Shown in pieces: positions 1-5,892 of a stretch of 6,879 nucleotides of DNA. The notes under the pieces were generated by a model, which saw nothing but the letters and a program-made list of their open reading frames with translations, had not been told where the DNA came from and searched no databases. This DNA comes from CAZGQY01 sp964528035 (lineage in GTDB: Bacteria > Pseudomonadota > Gammaproteobacteria > Methylococcales > UBA1147): the NCBI GenBank assembly GCA_964528035.1, contig CAZGQY010000209.1, positions 1 to 6,879 of the forward strand, given 5' to 3'. Positions within the stretch are counted from its first letter, which is position 1; each line of letters opens with the position of its first letter. The translations under genes and the position numbers were made by a program.

Positions 1-1272
1 GCGATTATTATCCTCGAGGTATCGGTGGATTTCTTTTTTGCATATTTTCATTGCTTTCGTTACTCCCTGACGTGCCGGGCGTGAAGTCGGGTCAATCTTA
101 AGTACCCTTTGATATGCGTCCAGAGCACTGCTGCCTTCTGGTTGAACTGCACGCTGTACTGCCATGTGCATATCGGCGATTTCCAGCAAGCGCTTTATTT
201 TTTCTTGTTCTTCGCTGGTTAATGGATTGGTTCGGTGTTCTGGAGGAAATTCGTCGTTCCGGTTGCTACGATTGAGGATAACCACAGTGGTCGTTGTGAG
301 CAGTAGAATAAATGTAAACAACAGCGCAATACGAGGCTTTTTTTTGATTGGTTTATTAAACGCTGTGTCTATGAACAGTGATATGGTTTCTGTTCTCTCA
401 GAGCGATCAAATTTTAATGTTGAACGAATGGCTTGCCATTGGTTTTTCGAAATACCTTGAATGGCTTCGGGTTGCAGGTCGTTTTTCCAGGCCTGTAATG
501 CGGGCATTTTATTGAATGGATGGTGGCCTGTAAGAATTTCGAAGGCTACACAGCCGAACGCATAAATATCATCGCGCTCGTCAGGAGTTTCCCAACGCAG
601 CATTTCACAGGAGGCATAGGCTGGTGTTAATGCATCAGGAGAAAACTGGTCGAAAACTGTCATATCGGTTTCCGTACTGGTTCTCATTGCTTTGGCGATT
701 CCAAAATCAAGAATTTTAATATTTCCATCGTCACAAACGAATATATTCGCAGGCTTAATGTCGTAATGAATGACTTTTTTCTGGTGTGCAAAAGCCAGGC
801 CGGTGGCAATTTTTTGAATTAAGCCCCATCGCTCATATATTGGCATGGTGACCAACTTTTTATTGTTAATAAGAACATCAAGTGGGGATCCGTGAAGAAA
901 TTCCATCACCATGAATACATGGCGTTCGGTTCTGTCGAAATCGTGTACATTAACGATATTGGGATGTGACAATTCTTGAGATTTACGTGCTTCCCGTTGC
1001 AGGGCTTTTACTAAAAGAGTGTTGTTTTGAAGGTGAGTGTGCAGGACTTTAATAGCTACGTAGGGTTTGTTGTCCTCCATTTCATCTTTCAAGCGATCCC
1101 GTGCCTTGAAAATTGTTCCCATTCCACCTTTACCTAAAACACTTTCAAGAATGAAGCGATTTTTTAAGACCATGCCCAGCGCCAGTCCGTATTCGTCTGA
1201 TCGTTGTTTAACAACCGTTGAATCGCCTGGTATATCGCTAGTCAGCGTTTTGTCGTCCAGTGAATCTGCCAC
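1..1272 (-). CDS. Transmembrane Ser/Thr protein kinase (Hanks type), C-terminus cut by window edge
   Basis: The minus strand is open from a GTG at 1272 to base 1 (424 codons, no stop in the window). The product is a signalling kinase that would phosphorylate Ser/Thr on cytoplasmic proteins; its substrate is unknown. Visible kinase motifs: glycine loop GKGGMG (47-52), VAIK with ATP-binding K75, probable helix-C E94, catalytic loop HYDIKPAN with D171 and N176, DFG 189-191, TPAYASCE (216-223) in the APE region, and D235 in DIYAFG. A basic stretch (KKK near 310-312) precedes one membrane span (about 314-333), so the tail is probably periplasmic. Residues about 355-415 look TPR-like (ALDAYQRVLKIDP). 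Start: an in-frame TAA lies seven codons upstream of the GTG with no ATG between; the GTG has no good ribosome site, so M34 (ATG at 1173) is a real alternative. Oddities: the HRD arginine is tyrosine, and the APE-equivalent proline is cysteine. Kinase identity is very secure; the role is not known. Confidence 0.93.
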   Translation of the reverse strand, partial: MADSLDDKTLTSDIPGDSTVVKQRSDEYGLALGMVLKNRFILESVLGKGGMGTIFKARDRLKDEMEDNKPYVAIKVLHTHLQNNTLLVKALQREARKSQELSHPNIVNVHDFDRTERHVFMVMEFLHGSPLDVLINNKKLVTMPIYERWGLIQKIATGLAFAHQKKVIHYDIKPANIFVCDDGNIKILDFGIAKAMRTSTETDMTVFDQFSPDALTPAYASCEMLRWETPDERDDIYAFGCVAFEILTGHHPFNKMPALQAWKNDLQPEAIQGISKNQWQAIRSTLKFDRSERTETISLFIDTAFNKPIKKKPRIALLFTFILLLTTTTVVILNRSNRNDEFPPEHRTNPLTSEEQEKIKRLLEIADMHMAVQRAVQPEGSSALDAYQRVLKIDPTSRPARQGVTKAMKICKKEIHRYLEDNNR

Positions 1273-1581
1273 GTTTTTTAGAGAATATAATTACATTGGA
1301 TTAAAACGGATTTTGCGGCAGTTAGGGTGGTCATTGCAAGTGCTAGGACGTGATTTATTTAACGCCAGGGTAAATTTGGCGGTTAGCTAGCTGCACCTGC
1401 CTGGTTAACCATAGCATTGAAGAAAATATGAGAGGATTTGAATTTAGAGCTCTGTGGCGGAATAAAAGGGTCGCAATTTAATGAAATAAATTGCGGATCC
1501 ATTGGTATTTCAATCCAGTGTTGGGTTGAATATTAAAAGTTTTAGTTTCCTAAACGCGGCAAGCTTATATTTGTTTGGCAA
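1273..1581. other. Gene-free stretch between kinase and small membrane protein
   Basis: No convincing ORF on either strand; the plus-strand reading frames here are short or antisense to the neighbours. It must contain the kinase 5' region. I see no promoter with both a good -35 and a good -10 on the minus strand; an A/T-rich patch (TATATT on the minus strand just upstream of the kinase GTG) is the only -10-like element. It holds a 9-bp hairpin (1472-1495, listed separately) and a weaker one, TTTAG/CTAAA with a GAAA loop on the minus strand (1541-1554), followed there by ACTTTT. Both hairpins lie downstream of the 1582 stop and could end that gene's transcript. Confidence 0.6.
1472..1495 (-). 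terminator. Perfect 9-bp hairpin, candidate terminator of the small membrane protein gene
   Basis: CGCAATTTA and TAAATTGCG are perfect inverted copies around a 6-nt loop. Read on the minus strand the stem is followed by ACCC then TTTTATT, a delayed and short T-run. It lies 87 nt past the stop of the 140-residue gene. The stem is A/T-rich with only three G-C pairs at its base, so termination would be modest. The alternative is an operator or RNA structure about 200 nt upstream of the kinase start. Confidence 0.4.
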
Positions 1582-2004
1582 TCAAAACTCTACATCTGTG
1601 ATGCGACGGCCGTCGGATGTACGCCGATCCGAGCGATTAGCCAGGAATAACGTGGTCAGATATTCGGGCAATTCGCGTCGATCTTCAATATCGCGCCGGT
1701 CATCAAGAAAAATATATTTACAATAGCATTTTCTTTCAGTGCATCCTGTCAGTGGTAGGTGCGGCGCCTCTGTAGATAAATAGGGTCTCCCGGCTAATTT
1801 AGTCGCCATTTCGCAGGCAATTAATGATGGGAGGATTTTCACTGCGCGCCACTTTGCGCTTGACTGGTTGTCTGACGCAGAATTTTTGTTTCGAAAATAG
1901 TTGAAATGTGGTAGTCGAATCCTAATATCCAATCGACTCGAAACGAATAAGCAAACGGCAGTCAGTAGCACTAGTACACCAATAATAAAAAATACAGTAT
2001 TCAT
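1582..2004 (-). CDS. Conserved hypothetical membrane-anchored protein with four cysteines and DRR motifs
   Basis: A 140-residue protein of unknown function. Residues about 3-22 form one hydrophobic membrane segment; the following arginines (24, 28, 30) put the rest in the cytoplasm by the positive-inside rule. The body has C64, then C88-X4-C93-X-C95-K-Y, then DDRRDIEDRR (101-110) and a second arginine pair set, SDRRTSDGRR (125-134). From memory, gammaproteobacterial hypothetical proteins share the plan ACxxAxxLxGxxxLSxEAPxLPL, C-x4-CxCxY, DRRxxxDRR; I cannot name an accession. The cysteines could bind a metal, which is inference. Start: ATG at 2004 has a G-rich ribosome site (G-run, then ATATTT, then ATG). 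Longer starts at ATG 2019 and TTG 2055 exist; the TTG form adds 17 residues. The gene shares the strand of its neighbours but is isolated by about 300-nt gaps on both sides. Confidence 0.8.
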   Translation of the reverse strand: MNTVFFIIGVLVLLTAVCLFVSSRLDIRIRLPHFNYFRNKNSASDNQSSAKWRAVKILPSLIACEMATKLAGRPYLSTEAPHLPLTGCTERKCYCKYIFLDDRRDIEDRRELPEYLTTLFLANRSDRRTSDGRRITDVEF

Positions 2005-2010
2005 AAATAT

Positions 2011-2017
2011 CCCCCCC
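2011..2017 (-). promoter_or_regulatory. G-tract ribosome binding site deciding the start at 2004
   Basis: Seven consecutive G on the minus strand, six bases before the ATG at 2004, can pair with the anti-Shine-Dalgarno CCUCC in part. The G-run also overlaps the in-frame upstream ATG at 2019, whose G is the first of the seven. This supports translation from 2004. Confidence 0.5.
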
Positions 2018-2132
2018 ATATAGAATACCGCTAAGCTAACTGAAAATTCGGTCAAATATTAACATTAGGATTGTGAAATATTACCTTGATATTCGAGCCG
2101 GGATTTCGTTAGAGTAGGACAGTGTCGCTGGG

Positions 2133-2217
2133 TTTTGAGCGGTGTCTGTATCGAAGATCAGCCGAAAGTTTAATGTAATAGTGGGTTGGGGCTTTTTGAC
2201 TTGGTGTCTGAGATCAG
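2133..2217. repeat. Two imperfect direct repeats
   Basis: Copy 1 spans 2133-2161: TTTTGA, GC, GGTGTCTG, a 6-nt insert, then AGATCAG. Copy 2 spans 2194-2217: TTTTGA, CTT, GGTGTCTG, then AGATCAG with no insert. The GGTGTCTG units start 62 bp apart. All three blocks match exactly in order, which is more than expected by chance in a 330-nt spacer. The function is unknown; it may be a protein-binding site pair or a decayed small duplication. Confidence 0.5.
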
Positions 2218-2337
2218 AGTTGCTTCTACAAGATATAGGCGACGCTGCTTGATAGCGGAAACTATGATGTAGAGAATGGATATCTAAGGTAATGCTTTGG
2301 ATTGTAGGAATTTAAATTTACTCAGATGAATTCCTGT

Positions 2338-3300
2338 TTATCTGACACCACCGCCAACTATCTGGCCTTCCCAGGCTATTGATAAGTCAGTAAAGCCATT
2401 TTGGTCACCTGCTTTCAGAGTATAAATTTTATAGTTCGCAACAGTTTTTTTGTTCGGGTTTTTGACGAAATTCAGGGTAATAAATCCCAGCTTGGATGCA
2501 GCGAATCGACGATCTGCTGATGGTTTCTTGAGGTCGTACAGTAGTCCTGCTGCGCCGGATATTAAAAGGCGCGTGCCGTTTATTTCCCCCTCGTCGGATA
2601 AATGATGGTCGTGTCCCGATATGTACAAGTCGACTTTGCCGATCAGTTCGTCTTCAAAAAACCATCCCAGTTGCCACTGCGCGTTGCCATGCGATCCACT
2701 GCTTTTGAATGGATGGTGTCCGCTAGCGATAGTAAAATCACAAGATTTTCTTTGGGTGCGAAGTGCTTTCCTGAGCCATTTTGTTTGTGGCCATCTTTTT
2801 TGGTGATAATAGATTTTCTCATAGTAGGATGTATCCAGGTTAAAAAAGCAAATCCCATCCCAGTTTTCTGAATAATAATAGTTTGGAAAATAAATCGAAG
2901 GGTGCTGTTGAGCAACGTTTAACCACGCGCTGGATTCTTTTTGGTGGTCGTGATTACCCAGTAGCAGAAAAATTGGAATATTGTTTTTCAAGTAGTATTG
3001 ATACGGGCGAAAGAATTTAGGGCCTAATGACGGGTCGTTGGCAGATGTGATCCCTGATGGATAAATAATATCGCCGAGAATTCGAATTTGGCTGCAGTTC
3101 ATCGATTCCAGTGCACGGGCGACTGCCAGTTGGTTGGCGTCGCCGGTGCCGGAGTCGCCAATGAAACAAACGGGTTGCGCGGATGCAAGCAGATTTTGTT
3201 TGTGATCGATGTGGTACACCGGTACAGGTTCGTTTAGATTACACGACAGGACGTTAGATGACAGCCATAGGGTTGTCAGGAAGCTTCTGATATTAAGCAT
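2338..3300 (-). CDS. Secreted purple-acid-phosphatase-type metallophosphoesterase (TRAP/ACP5-like)
   Basis: A phosphomonoesterase of the calcineurin-like superfamily, probably freeing phosphate from organic phosphates outside the inner membrane. Numbered from the ATG at 3300 (320 residues), all seven dinuclear-metal ligands of purple acid phosphatases can be assigned: D49 in GDSGTG, D77 and Y80 in GDIIYP, N116 in GNHD, H195 in GHHP, and H230 and H232 in GHDHH. The tyrosine in the second motif separates this group from ordinary Ser/Thr phosphatases, which lack it. The N-terminus (MLNIRSFLTTLWLSSNVLSC) is an export signal; VLSC at 17-20 is a slightly atypical lipobox, so a lipoprotein anchored at C20 is possible. 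A GTG at 3321 would add seven residues before this signal; neither start has a clear ribosome site, and the ATG gives the better signal peptide. The gene is divergent from the glucosidase, with a shared control region. The physiological substrate is unknown. Confidence 0.88.
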   Translation of the reverse strand: MLNIRSFLTTLWLSSNVLSCNLNEPVPVYHIDHKQNLLASAQPVCFIGDSGTGDANQLAVARALESMNCSQIRILGDIIYPSGITSANDPSLGPKFFRPYQYYLKNNIPIFLLLGNHDHQKESSAWLNVAQQHPSIYFPNYYYSENWDGICFFNLDTSYYEKIYYHQKRWPQTKWLRKALRTQRKSCDFTIASGHHPFKSSGSHGNAQWQLGWFFEDELIGKVDLYISGHDHHLSDEGEINGTRLLISGAAGLLYDLKKPSADRRFAASKLGFITLNFVKNPNKKTVANYKIYTLKAGDQNGFTDLSIAWEGQIVGGGVR

Positions 3301-3343
3301 GTTTAATTTTGCGCTGAGCACTGACTTTGTGAGTTATTAATGT

Positions 3344-3349
3344 ATTGTA
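3344..3349 (-). promoter_or_regulatory. Candidate -10 box for the phosphatase
   Basis: On the minus strand TACAAT matches the -10 consensus TATAAT at five of six positions and lies 22 nt before the GTG at 3321 and 43 nt before the ATG at 3300. No convincing -35 hexamer is present about 17 bp upstream; that position falls inside the inverted repeat 3354-3381, consistent with an activator-dependent or weak promoter. If real, the short leader would favour the ATG start. Tentative. Confidence 0.25.
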
Positions 3350-3353
3350 ATCC

Positions 3354-3381
3354 GTCATTACTGAGCGAGCGTGATAATGAC
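3354..3381. promoter_or_regulatory. Operator-like inverted repeat in the divergent control region
   Basis: GTCATTA (3354-3360) and TAATGAC (3375-3381) are perfect inverted copies separated by 14 nt. The half-site centres are 21 bp apart, two turns of the helix, the geometry expected for a dimeric regulator contacting one face of the DNA. It sits between the divergent phosphatase and glucosidase genes, upstream of the candidate promoters of both. The cognate regulator is not in the window. Confidence 0.4.
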
Positions 3382-3393
3382 TGGAAATATTCA

Positions 3394-3404
3394 GATTCCG
3401 AATC
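3394..3404. promoter_or_regulatory. 11-bp palindrome GATTCCGAATC
   Basis: GATTC-C-GAATC is a perfect palindrome with a one-base centre, 83 nt before the glucosidase ATG and just upstream of a weak plus-strand promoter candidate (GAATTG at 3412-3417, 18 bp, TATAAC at 3436-3441). It could be a second operator. A palindrome of this length can arise by chance, so this is weak evidence on its own. Confidence 0.25.
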
Positions 3405-3411
3405 CTTTCTA

Positions 3412-3441
3412 GAATTGGCCGAGAAACGGGATTAGTATAAC
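3412..3441 (+). promoter_or_regulatory. Weak candidate promoter for the glucosidase
   Basis: TATAAC (3436-3441) matches the -10 consensus at five of six positions. Upstream, GAATTG lies at an 18-bp spacing and TTGGCC at a 15-bp spacing; both are poor -35 boxes. The expected transcript would begin near 3448 and carry a leader of about 40 nt including the seven-codon ORF at 3467-3490. Assigned by eye only. Confidence 0.25.
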
Positions 3442-3466
3442 GACAACTACGATTAAGGGAATATCA

Positions 3467-3490
3467 ATGATGAGGGTGTATAGAAAATGA
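3467..3490 (+). promoter_or_regulatory. Seven-codon leader ORF overlapping the glucosidase start (ATGA)
   Basis: An ATG at 3467 opens the short frame MMRVYRK and ends at TGA 3488-3490, overlapping the glucosidase ATG (3487-3489) as ATGA. It has a better ribosome site (AAGGGA at 3455-3460, six bases before the ATG) than the glucosidase itself, whose only candidate, AGGG at 3473-3476, is ten bases away and lies inside the mini-ORF. The layout is that of translational coupling: ribosomes finishing the mini-ORF could restart on the glucosidase. No attenuator-like codon run is present. Whether the peptide is made is unknown. Confidence 0.35.
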
Positions 3491-5751
3491 AGACAGGAAA
3501 GATCGTTTATGTGTTGCTATGTAATTTCGTGGTGTCGTGGTTTTTATGTTCCTCGGTATGGGCGAATTCTGCAATTGATATGGATATTAAAGTAGACATG
3601 TTGTTGGCAAAAATGACTCTCCGGGAAAAAATCGGTCAGATGACTCAATTGACATTAAAAGCCATATCGTCACAAAAAGAATCGGCACAGACACGTCACC
3701 AGATCGATTCGGTTAAGCTCAAGCAGGCGATTGTCGATCATCATGTTGGATCAATACTAAATAGCTGGGATGCTTCTTTAACATTGGAACAATGGCATCA
3801 GGTTATTTCTTCGATACAGGATTTGGCGACTAAACAGACTCGCCTGGGAATACCTGTAGTTTATGGCATTGACGCAGTTCATGGACACCATTTTCTAAAA
3901 AATGCCACGGTATTTCCACATAATCTTGCTCTGGCAGCGACCTGGGATCCTGAGCATGTTCGCATCAGTAATCAGATTACTGCAATAGAGACTCGGGCCT
4001 CGGGGATACCATGGAATTTTTCGCCGGTACTGGACGTTGCCAGACAGCCGCTTTGGTCGCGTTTTTTTGAAACCTTTGGAGAAGATCGGTATTTGGTCAC
4101 GAAGATGGGAGTGGCGGCGATTCAGGGGCAACAGGGAGAAGGGCGAGTAATCGCCGGAGATCGAGTGGCGGCTTGTGGAAAGCATTTTCTCGGTTACAGC
4201 GTTCCTTTGAGTGGAAAAGACAGGACTCCTGCGTGGATCCCTGAGCGGCAGATGCGGGAATATTTTTTGCCACCATTTAAAGCAGCCATTGAAGCGGGTG
4301 TAATGACGATGATGATTAATTCAGGCGATGTTAACGGTATTCCGGTTCATGCAAATAAGCATCTACTTACTGGATTATTACGCGATGAGCTCGGATTTGA
4401 TGGTGTCGCTGTGAGTGATTGGGAGGATATTATCAAGTTGCATACAGTGCACAGGGTCGCTTCCGACGAAAGACACGCTGTTAAGCTTGCAATACTGGCA
4501 GGGATAGATATGAGTATGACGCCTTATACGCTTTCGTTTCAGGATCATTTACAAGATCTGGTGCAACAGGGAGAGATCACAGAATCAAGGATAGATGAGT
4601 CTGTTCGACGTATACTCAAATTTAAATACCGACTCGGATTATTCGACAATCCATATTCGTTTGATAAGTCTGCCGCAAAGCCGGGTTCAAGTGAATCGTT
4701 TAAAGCCAGCAAAAATGCAGCAGAGGATGCAATAACACTGCTGAAAAATGTTGATAATCTGTTGCCATTAACCACCAGGAGTAGAATTTTAATTACCGGC
4801 CCGGGTGCAGCCTCCTTGCCAGCTTTGCACGGATCCTGGTCTTATACCTGGCAAGGTACTGATGAGGCTTTGTATCCGAAGACGAGCCAAACATTATTGC
4901 AGGTGCTTAACAAAAAGGTGGGTGAAGACAAAGTCCAATATGTTGCCGGTGCTTCTTATTCAAGCGTGATTGATTTAGATGCCGTTCGGCGGGCTGCTGA
5001 AAATGCGGATGTCATTCTGGTGGCGGTTGCCGAAAAGCCATCCGTTGAGCAGCTTGGAATTATCGAAGACTTGCGCTTACCAAATGCACAGATTGAACTG
5101 GTGAAGGCGGCTCGATCCGCAGGAAAACCCGTTGTTTTGATCTTGCTGGAAAATAGACCAATGATTATTCGCGAAATCGAACCCGGCTCACAGTCTATCG
5201 TTATGGCCTACCATCCGGGCATGTTCGGTGCGCAAGCGATTGTCAAGGTATTGTACGGAGATGTGAATCCGAGCGGCAAGTTACCCTTCACTTATCCACG
5301 CTATAGTGGTTCGACTGAAACATACGACCACAAAGTCTCGGAATCCCAGGATCTGGCTTACGCCTGGACTGCGTTCAGGCCTCAGTGGCCATTCGGTTTT
5401 GGCTTGAGTTATACACGCTTTGAATACAGCGATCTTCGTTTGGACAGTAACGAGATAAATAAAGATAATAGATTGCTGGTGTCAGTGACGGTCAAAAATA
5501 TCGGCAAGCGAAGAGGCAAGGAAGTTGTGCAGCTTTATTTGCGGGATCTATATGCATCGATTACCCCTGTGGTGAAAAAGCTTGCAGGTTTTGAAAAGAT
5601 AGAATTGGATCCTTTGCAGTCACAAGAAGTGACTTTCGCTATCGATCCGGAGGCTTTGTCGTTTATCGGCATGGATAACAAAGCCATTGTTGAGCCAGGG
5701 CAATTTCAAGTGTTAGTCGGACCGCTGGTTGCAGATTTTTGGGTTAAATAG
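3487..5751 (+). CDS. Exported GH3 exo-beta-glucosidase (ExoI/BglX-like)
   Basis: A retaining glycoside hydrolase family 3 enzyme that removes terminal glucose from beta-glucans or their oligosaccharides, acting in the periplasm or outside. The 754-residue length is normal for a three-domain GH3 enzyme. Residues 1-26 are a signal peptide (hydrophobic core, then SVWA before NSA). The (beta/alpha)8 domain runs from about 35 to 385: D129 in GIDAVHG, R192 in the FETFGED segment, K232-H233, and nucleophile D311 in SDWEDI. The alpha/beta sandwich spans about 410-605, with likely acid/base E521, then NPSGKLPFTYPR. A fibronectin-III-like domain fills about 645-752. Spacings D129-R192 (63) and K232-D311 (79) equal those I recall for barley exo-glucanase ExoI, favouring exo-glucanase over the BglX branch. 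Around E521 the usual GExxYTE reads AEKPSVE. ATG 3487 is the first start after an in-frame TAG (3481-3483). A likely operon with the sugar symporter 141 nt downstream. Laminarin, cello- or mixed-linkage specificity cannot be read from sequence. Confidence 0.94.
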   Translation: MKTGKIVYVLLCNFVVSWFLCSSVWANSAIDMDIKVDMLLAKMTLREKIGQMTQLTLKAISSQKESAQTRHQIDSVKLKQAIVDHHVGSILNSWDASLTLEQWHQVISSIQDLATKQTRLGIPVVYGIDAVHGHHFLKNATVFPHNLALAATWDPEHVRISNQITAIETRASGIPWNFSPVLDVARQPLWSRFFETFGEDRYLVTKMGVAAIQGQQGEGRVIAGDRVAACGKHFLGYSVPLSGKDRTPAWIPERQMREYFLPPFKAAIEAGVMTMMINSGDVNGIPVHANKHLLTGLLRDELGFDGVAVSDWEDIIKLHTVHRVASDERHAVKLAILAGIDMSMTPYTLSFQDHLQDLVQQGEITESRIDESVRRILKFKYRLGLFDNPYSFDKSAAKPGSSESFKASKNAAEDAITLLKNVDNLLPLTTRSRILITGPGAASLPALHGSWSYTWQGTDEALYPKTSQTLLQVLNKKVGEDKVQYVAGASYSSVIDLDAVRRAAENADVILVAVAEKPSVEQLGIIEDLRLPNAQIELVKAARSAGKPVVLILLENRPMIIREIEPGSQSIVMAYHPGMFGAQAIVKVLYGDVNPSGKLPFTYPRYSGSTETYDHKVSESQDLAYAWTAFRPQWPFGFGLSYTRFEYSDLRLDSNEINKDNRLLVSVTVKNIGKRRGKEVVQLYLRDLYASITPVVKKLAGFEKIELDPLQSQEVTFAIDPEALSFIGMDNKAIVEPGQFQVLVGPLVADFWVK

Positions 5752-5892
5752 TGTGCGATTCTTTCAACTATTAAGTGTATGCGAGGCTGAATAGTGCCGT
5801 CGCCAGAAGGCTGCCTATTGCCGGACAATATCACCGCAGCCAAAAGGTAGCGTAGATAGACAGCCATTCCATGTGATTAAAGGAGAACTGTT
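5752..5892 (+). other. Spacer between glucosidase and symporter, no terminator seen
   Basis: The 141 nt carry no ORF of note. Two weak inverted repeats, ACTATT/AATAGT (5768-5796) and the imperfect AATAG..GCC/GGC..CTATT just after it, lack any following T-run. I therefore expect read-through from the glucosidase into the symporter, though these weak stems could moderate the relative expression of the two genes. Confidence 0.45.
5881..5885 (+). promoter_or_regulatory. Ribosome binding site of the symporter
   Basis: AGGAG, preceded by AA, lies seven bases before the GTG at 5893. This is a strong, ideally spaced Shine-Dalgarno sequence and fixes the GTG as the start; no ATG competes nearby in this frame. 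Confidence 0.8.

Larger units (their letters stand above)
2005..2337. other. Gene-free stretch between small membrane protein and phosphatase
   Basis: No credible ORF on either strand. It should hold the promoter of the 140-residue gene. A TTGACC hexamer (minus strand, about 2049-2054) resembles a -35 box, but I see no -10 at normal spacing. Near the phosphatase stop, AGGAATT (2306-2312) and AATTCCT (2329-2335) can form a 7-bp stem with a 16-nt loop, but no T-run follows on the minus strand, so it is a poor terminator. The centre contains an imperfect direct repeat (listed separately) and an imperfect stem at 2119-2149 (ACAG..CGCT / AGCG..CTGT). Confidence 0.6.

Noticed and set aside
164..460. 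Plus-strand open frame of 98 codons.
   Set aside because: Antisense to the kinase C-lobe and membrane span; its composition reflects the opposite strand and no motif is present.
1067..1390. Plus-strand open frame of 107 codons.
   Set aside because: It lies opposite the kinase N-terminus, which has unmistakable domain motifs; the plus-strand product is low-complexity serine/arginine-rich and has no ribosome site.
2183..2197. G-rich stretch followed by CTTTTT on the plus strand, resembling a terminator tail.
   Set aside because: Only a 4-bp stem can be formed upstream and there is no plus-strand gene before it to terminate.
2306..2335. Inverted repeat AGGAATT/AATTCCT just after the phosphatase stop, considered as a terminator.
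   Set aside because: A/T-rich 7-bp stem, 16-nt loop and no T-run on the minus strand; too weak to call.
2602..2915. Open frames on both strands inside the phosphatase gene.
   Set aside because: They overlap the metal-ligand region of a clear metallophosphoesterase and show no motifs of their own.
1..3300. Idea that the kinase and the phosphatase form an opposing signalling pair.
   Set aside because: The phosphatase carries an export signal and is of the purple-acid type, so it would act on the other side of the membrane from the kinase domain; the genes are over 1 kb apart with large gaps.
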